The position numbers and the translations under genes were made by a program. DNA of 64,000 bases from Psettodes erumei. Its lineage: Eukaryota; Chordata; Actinopteri; Pleuronectiformes; Psettodidae. How positions within the stretch are numbered: the stretch's first letter is position 1; each line of letters opens with the position of its first letter. Location of the stretch: NCBI GenBank assembly GCA_016785225.1, contig JAFBJZ010000377.1, forward strand, positions 186,001 through 250,000, read 5' to 3'. Shown here piece by piece: positions 58,633 to 64,000 of the stretch. The notes under the pieces were generated by a model. The model was not told where the DNA came from and ran no database searches. It saw only the letters and a program-made list of their open reading frames with translations.

Positions 58633-61600
58633 ATGTATGTTGTTGTTTGTATGCATTTGTTGTTGGTCTCTGAGGTGCTGAAAACAGACTGACAATTCAC
58701 AGGGCCTACCTGCACTTGTTGATCCAATCCCAGCTGTGAGTACAGAGCGAGGCATGATCTTTGTCGCATACTTGAGGAACTGAGACTTTCCTGTACCGGG
58801 GTCACCGACCAGCAGCATATGACACTCCCCTGGAGAGGACCAGATTAACTCCACATGAAGACTGCATTCCACAAATGACCAGTTTTTGCTGCTGCCAACA
58901 TTTAGTTAATATTTGTTGCAGTTTTCATACTGAACTCAGAGGATGTTATTTGTTATTTCTAACTGCTTGTCAGTCTTATGAGTGAGACAGCAGAGAAGAA
59001 AGACAATAACCTTGTTGTTAGCTACATATCTCAAGTATTTTGGTTTAGTTTCTGTCTGCATCTAATTGTTATCCTAAGCGAATTGAAATCAACTCCAATC
59101 TTGGTGCATAGCTGGGCTGGCTCAGGACCGGGGGTCATAAAAAGTGTGCTGACATTTATTTTGAAAAGTGAAGCTCTTTTTTTATTACTACAAAACGACA
59201 AACGCACTGAGGTGTAGGTGCCCTGCTTCGTTTCCACACATAAAAATAAGAGAGATACCCCTGATCTTGGTCCCAGAAGAGTCTATCCTCTGCACCCCAC
59301 CTGCCAATACCATGGCCACCGCCAGTTTGATCACATACATGCCAAATACCTGCGGACACAGGCTCAACAGGATCTGGTTCCTACCTACACAGTCGGGAGA
59401 GAAGTTTAAAATTCAAAATTAAATTCAAATATAGTAGAGTTCTTACTGCTATGAGGCAAATTCTTACACACCAGCTATGGGATCATGTTTGTAGCTATCC
59501 CAGAAGTCTTCGAATTCTGGCTGAATGTCCTTCATGAGCAGAGCAGCAGGAGCCTGCTGGTTGTTGACTTCTATGTTGTTAGCTTTGAGGACCAGCTCCA
59601 CATCACAGCGGATGCCGTCGTGAAAGGGCTTCCAGCGCTGGCACACCACCCCATAGATGGTCACGTCATCTCCTGTGAGCACCCCATACAGTCCAATATC
59701 AGTGAAGGCCGCAGCATGATGGTGACGCTGCCACTCTCAGATGTGATTTCCCATTTCTTACTGAATTTAACTTCATCTCTGATGCTGCGACAGTGCTTGG
59801 TCTCGCAGCACAGGCTGTACCAGAAAAGTTGCAATTATCTGTCGGAATGTTGAATTTCTGATCATAGTGAGGTCAAATAGGTGAAGAAGCTGCTGCATTG
59901 AGATGATGCTGTATATTTACATGATACTTTATTAGTGGTGGCTAAAACTGGACTTTTAAAACGCACATAAACATCTTAGTCCAGTTGAAATCAACCTTCT
60001 CATAGCTGAGCTAACACACCCAGATAACGTGGTTGTGATTCAGACCCAGTTCTCACCAGAAAGTTGAACAAAGCTTGTAACAGAAGAAGGTGGTAACAAC
60101 AAGCTAACAGTGGTGTCGTCTGTGTAAGTATAAGTATGAGGGATAGTGTGAATCTCATTTGAATACAAAGTACAGTGTACAGCATGTAGGAAATGTACAG
60201 AGCTGTAAAGTCCTCCATGTTTTAATGGCTTGACAATATGATGAGATTACATTGATGAAACACATTTTCAACTTGTCTTTGAAATTTGCTGTTCACTAAC
60301 TAGTTTGTTGATTGTTTGGTCTGTGATGTAATAGGTCAACTGGGTATACTGCCATACTGGTACAAGGACAGTAGTCCAATAAAAATCATACAGTGCTCCA
60401 ACCACAGCTCAACTAAATTGTGCATATAAACACAGTCAGTGTAATGACACAATCTTCACAGCACAGCTTTGCCATTAACAGTTCTTACCAGACTTACAAC
60501 TGTCAACCAGGTCGTCCTCAAGGACCGCCACCATGGAACGAGGAATACTGCCCACTGACAGTCTCTGCACCTGCAGCAAAGGCGGCAAGATTACGCTCAC
60601 CACATGTAAATCCGTGTGAGACACTGTGGAAATCACCTTAATGAACTGAAGAATCCAACTTGAATAATAGGAGAGATCAAATTGTTTAATAGGAAGACAA
60701 AAATGGGTATGATATGAATAGCTGTCATACCTGCTCCTGCACCTTGATCTCCTGATAGTCCCTGCAGGCAGCAGGCTCAGATCCTCCAGACAGACAGCTG
60801 AATTTGCAGGAGTTACAGCCGTGGGGATTAGGGCAGGCAATCGGCGGCACGAAGGCGTAGAACTTGTCAAAGTCGGCCTGGACTGCGAAAACGTGGCGAC
60901 ACTTTGCACACATGTAGTCGCGCTCGTATTCCAGAACCTGTGAGAGGTGGAGAACATCACATCAACTCTGAAGTGTAAAGAATGAGACTTGGTAAAGATA
61001 GGAGAGGTGTCATACACAACTCACTATTTACACAAAAAATCCTTTCTCTGACTCTACTAATCTACAAAAGGCAGACATCATGTGGGTATAGATTTAGATA
61101 TACAGAGGGGCATATATAGTCGTAAGAAAAAATATGTGAACCCTTATTAGCATTATCTGGTTCTCTGCACTTATCCAACCAAATGTGATCTATGGGTGGA
61201 TGGATGGTCCTGTTAATGTAAGCAGCACATTCAAATTACTTAAATGTTCCATTTCCTGGTAAATATTGTGCTTACAGTAGTACCCTGAAGTTTATTTTAC
61301 TTCAAACTAACAGCTTCTGTTAGAGTAGAAGAGCGACAGCTGAAAAGTGATGGTAGGTGCAGGTGCTACACTCTTGCCTTAGCGACGCTGGTGCGTATAA
61401 CCGTCCCTGTGACGGACAAAAAGTGACCCACATCCCTGGACCTGGGAATGGTGTCTCTTGTCAGTTCTGGACAAACTGGCAGACCTGGACACACCAGACA
61501 ATGAACAAACAACCGAAGAATACAAGACATTTATTTAACGGGCAAATTAGCAGCTTCAGCATCTAAACTGGATAGATAGATCAAGCACATACACAGTTGT

Positions 61601-61776
61601 GCTCATAAGTTACCCTGGCAGAATTTGTGATTTTTTTGGCCATTTTTCAGAGAATATGAATAATAACACAAAACTTTTCTTTCACTCATGGTAGTAGTTG
61701 CTAACCAAATGACCCTGACCAAAAGTTTACATACCCTGGAGAACCCAGAAAATCACTGACCTTTTATACACATGCA

Positions 61777-61812
<36 letters not shown>

Positions 61813-63869
61813 TTAGAAGCAAACAGATCACAGGTGAGGATGGTTACATTTAGTAGCCATTCAAACCTGTTTGTGTCAACTTGTGTGCATGTTATCAGGC
61901 CAAAATCTTCAGGGTATGTAAACTTTTGATCAGGGTCATCTGTTGTCATTATGATTTAAAGAGTAAACATAGTTGTTAACTGATAATAATAATATATAAT
62001 AAATGGCTTCACCCAACCATTAACCATGAGTGTTTTTTTCCTTATCATTCATATTCTCTGTAAAATGGCCAAAAAAAACTATCAAATTCTACCAGGGTAT
62101 GTAAACTTATGAGCACAACTGTAGAAGTGGAGATGCTTCTGAAGCATGGCTGCGACCCAGCTGGTGGAAATGCAAACACTGAATACAATGGTGGTTATTA
62201 TCTCCACCAACCACATCACAGCCGCAACAAAACAGATGGATTGAGTGGAAACAGGCCTTTAAAGAACTAAGCAAGGAATGGCCTTTGTCTGCCACAGCCT
62301 GGTGACAGCTCTCCTCACAAACAACACACAATTCATTTGAACCAAAATGTAAGAGTAAGATCTGTGCTGGAGCAACTTGACTGGGTGAAAACCCATGTTG
62401 ACACGCAGGTTGTACCTCTGTGAAAGACAACATTACCAGTGTCTTTTCTTCAATATATTAGTTTTAACTCAAGTTGTGATGGATAAATAAAAAATTGCAT
62501 GAAACAAAAGAGTTGACATTTTCTCTGGCCTTCTCTTCTCTCTTATCTCATTTCCTGACTTCTGTGTCTGCTATGTAAAGATGTTCAGAAGAACAATGAT
62601 GACAAGTAGGAAATGAGCTAATTTGTGTGAGGTTGTGCGGATTCAACTTGAAAAGCCTTTACAATGATCCAACCATGTCTTTCTGTGAAACTGTCACAAC
62701 TTTGTCTTTAAGAATCGTACAAAAACACCCTGTTAATGATAATACAAATAAGACAAGGCTATCCATTAAGACCAACAACTAAACCAGCTGATCATGTCTA
62801 TGAATACACGACCGGGCCACCACACAGTCTCACAATGTGAACGCTGAGCAACACCTGGGGACATGTGTCCATCAGGTGGGTGTCAAACCTGTGATGCGGG
62901 CGTGAAGAGTGTGCCTCATCCTGTGTCCTGGTGTTCGCTGTCCTATGTGGTGCTTGGGAGAAGCAGTCTGTGATAACTCCACAGCTGTTCTGCATAACAC
63001 TTTATCAAATATAGCCAGGACGTCCATGGGAAAGGCGTTGAAAAAGTCCCCCACCTGTGGCCACACACAGCACAGATACCGTGGAATTAGTGCCCACACA
63101 GATCAAAAGTGATTAAGTGTGCTACAAGAGCCGTTACACAGCGAGCAGACATCCATCATATCACAGCACAAGGAGCACTGGTGTAATGTTTTGTAACTGA
63201 GATATTTAATTACAGTTGAGATTATGACGAGCTAACTTCAGGGTTTCAGGGGTGGTTCACTGATGCTGAACACACACGGTCGAGATAACAGAACAACACT
63301 TGAAAAAGGTCCGCCTTACTGATCAAACTGGGAAAATAACATCTCAGTTGTTCTGTCTTCATAGTTGTCTAAAATTTCAGTTTGTGATCGGTCAGATGCT
63401 GCCCCTTTCATGTGAATGTGCTCAGGAAACCCTGGGTTGGCTTATCAAGACCGAGTGTGTGAGGTTTAGTGAAGCACCTCCGCTACTAACAAGCCACAAC
63501 ATAACATTCATCTCAAAAACAGTGACAGATGCAGGTCTTATACTGTATGTGGCCTAATAAAAACTATCCAATATAAAGCAGGACAGTGGGATACAGTTCA
63601 ATGAAGTGAACATCAGTTAGGTCATTTTACAGGTGATTACATAAAGTAATAGTGATTGTACTGCTATCTACAGTAGGTTGTACTTTGAATTATGCTGACA
63701 ATACCTCCATGTTGGCTTCAAACAACGTCATGGCGTTGACAACAACAGGGTGGTGGGTGTCTTCATTAGTATCTTCAGTGAGCTGGAGGATGTCACCACA
63801 GTGATGGTCCCTCAGGTAGGTTTCAAACACCCGCCCAATCAGGGCCTCCTGCTCTGGGCTGATCGACAT
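52150..63869 (-). CDS. mcm9: MCM9 DNA helicase, 14 coding exons
   Basis: MCM9 pairs with MCM8 in a hexameric helicase acting in homologous recombination, mismatch repair and germ-cell maintenance. Exons, 5' to 3': 63869-63705, 63054-62889, 61484-61378, 60937-60731, 60570-60489, 59672-59472, 59384-59259, 58829-58710, 57509-57335, 56957-56755, 56545-56342, 55465-55383, 55262-55117, 53731-52150. All phases join, giving 3,567 nt and 1,188 residues (human 1,143). The start MSISPEQEALIGRVFETYL has no upstream in-frame ATG. Seen: zinc-binding cysteines (C156, C159, C181, C187, C190, C194), Walker A GDPGTGKS (360-367), Walker B LCCIDEF (418-424), arginine finger SRFD (489-492), RTTIRMLESLSRLAE, and a long disordered C-terminus from about 665. 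In human, ASF1A lies next to MCM9; it would lie just beyond the window if synteny holds. Confidence 0.97.
55383..55465 (-). CDS. mcm9: mcm9 exon 12 (83 nt), with a (TG)15 acceptor tract
   Basis: It encodes HARLMYRETVTIQDAVIAVS and VMECSMQ at the end of the AAA+/winged-helix-like core. On the transcribed strand the acceptor is (TG)15 followed only by ACCTTGCAG, with no pyrimidine run. The length is not a multiple of three, so skipping would shift the frame. Confidence 0.93.
55475..55504. repeat. mcm9: (CA)15 microsatellite at an mcm9 splice acceptor
   Basis: Fifteen perfect CA units on the plus strand, (TG)15 on the mcm9 sense strand, ending 9 nt before exon 12. Confidence 0.95.
55640..56135 (+). 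mobile_element. Tc1-like transposon relic in mcm9 intron 11
   Basis: A plus-strand reading of about 55738-55830 gives YWENVLWADRTKVELFRKN followed by TQHYVW, the Tc1-type transposase segment around the second catalytic Asp. A later segment (GAAGTTATTGCTGCCAAAGG, 56054) matches the end of the same family, as I recall it. It is truncated, with multiple stops. It is antisense to mcm9 and wholly intronic. Confidence 0.7.
57556..58594 (+). mobile_element. Tc1-like transposon, internally deleted, in mcm9 intron 8
   Basis: Terminal inverted repeats are CAGCCGTGGCCAATAGTTTT at the left and, read inward from the right, CAGCTGTGGCCAAAAGTTTT, each followed by GAGAATGACACAA. Both ends abut TA, the Tc1 target. 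Inside, from the ATG at 57922, a plus-strand reading gives MVTCEETHAVITALYKKGFT and then, after a frameshift, GRPRKSSKRQDRL, the DNA-binding part of a transposase. The DDE catalytic part is missing, so at 1,039 bp the element is a dead deletion derivative. Confidence 0.85.
58595..58625. repeat. (TA)n microsatellite
   Basis: A TA run next to the right end of the Tc1-like element, probably grown from its TA target-site duplication. Confidence 0.9.
61119..61192 (+). mobile_element. Terminal fragment of a Tc1-like element
   Basis: AAAAAATATGTGAACCCTTA followed by ATCTGGTTCTCTGCA resembles the terminal repeat of a common fish Tc1-like family (recalled consensus). Only this end is seen here. Confidence 0.4.
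61378..61484 (-). CDS. mcm9: mcm9 exon 3 (107 nt), closed by a GC donor
   Basis: It encodes the N-terminal OB-fold stretch LPVCPELTRDTIPRSRDVGH and FLSVTGTVIRTSVAK, matching MCM9 closely. It starts after acceptor GGTGTGTCCAG in phase 1 and ends GCTAAG|GCAAGA in phase 0, so intron 3 is GC-AG. Both flanking exons join it in phase, and without it a conserved core segment would be lost. Confidence 0.92.
61594..62121. mobile_element. Tc1-like MITE with double (IR/DR-type) inverted repeats in mcm9 intron 2
   Basis: The ends are inverted copies: CAGTTGTGCTCATAAGTT at the left and its complement AACTTATGAGCACAACTG at the right. A second inverted pair lies inside (ACCAAAAGTTTACATACCCT near 61718; AGGGTATGTAAACTTTTGAT near 61912). 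This two-step layout is the IR/DR structure of Sleeping Beauty-like Tc1 elements. No transposase remains; a (CA)n run (61780-61810) occupies the middle. A TA follows the right end; at the left it appears mutated to CA. Confidence 0.85.
61780..61810. repeat. (CA)n microsatellite inside the MITE
   Basis: A CA run preceded by GCACGCG. Confidence 0.9.
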
Positions 63870-63893
63870 ACTGAGGTGATGTGGTCCGAACTC
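63870..63893 (-). other. mcm9: mcm9 5' UTR segment and candidate upstream acceptor
   Basis: Above the ATG the minus strand reads GACTGTTGTGCCAG|GAGTTC, a plausible acceptor at 63894/63893. This suggests that the first, non-coding exon and the promoter lie beyond the right edge of the window, as in human MCM9. Confidence 0.45.
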
Positions 63894-64000
63894 CTGGCAC
63901 AACAGTCAGCATCAGACACGTAGGTGGGAGGTGGAGCGGAGTTCAGTAACAGCTCACACCCGTTACACGTGTGCATTTAGGAATGAGAGAATCCATCTGG

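Noticed and set aside
62107..62433. 108-codon minus-strand frame in mcm9 intron 2
   Set aside because: It was checked as a candidate for the missing exon 3 but does not match MCM9; the true exon is at 61378-61484.
1..64000. CRISPR arrays, prokaryotic operons or integrated phage
   Set aside because: The window is plainly vertebrate nuclear DNA with spliced genes; all regular repeats seen are microsatellites or transposon ends.

Overview
The window is vertebrate nuclear DNA, almost certainly from a ray-finned (teleost) fish. It has AT-rich intergenic DNA with many simple repeats, intron-containing genes, a connexin (gap-junction) cluster with fish-type paralogs, and fish-type transposons (Rex1-like and L2/Maui-like LINEs, Tc1-like elements). 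The species cannot be named from this sequence alone.

Layout. 1-19 kb is transposon-rich: a decayed LINE (69-3088) carrying a nested solo LTR (789-1134), an L2/Maui-type LINE relic on the minus strand (about 6783-8180), and a decayed, once-spliced DDE-type transposase gene (9519-12668, minus) split by a Rex1-type LINE (9878-11105). A second Rex1 3' end lies at about 18401-19012. 19-31.7 kb is intergenic with short repeat fragments; I see no gene there. 31.7-42.7 kb holds gja1 (connexin 43; CDS 33483-34649) and a fish-type connexin (CDS 40773-41645), both on the minus strand. 44.3-50.1 kb holds a second fish-type connexin on the plus strand (CDS 46429-47181), flanked by about 575-bp inverted repeats. 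52.1-63.9 kb holds a complete MCM9 coding region on the minus strand, reconstructed as 14 exons, 3,567 nt and 1,188 residues, with every phase matching.

Gene logic. All three connexins share one architecture: a TATA-like promoter, a short non-coding first exon, one intron, and an uninterrupted coding exon whose ATG lies 8-16 nt after the acceptor. gja1 is canonical, including the C-terminal MAPK/PY segment, PKC/Akt-type serines, a PDZ-type end, internal Met213 and a miR-1/206 8-mer in the 3' UTR region. The other two depart from the six-cysteine extracellular-loop rule that defines connexins: one has stretched loop-2 spacing, the other has Tyr where the first loop-2 Cys should be. MCM9, a helicase of homologous-recombination repair, is intact. 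It has an exon closed by a GC donor and an exon whose acceptor has a (TG)15 tract in place of a pyrimidine run, and its introns host three Tc1-like relics. Linkage of GJA1 and MCM9 agrees with vertebrate synteny (human 6q22).
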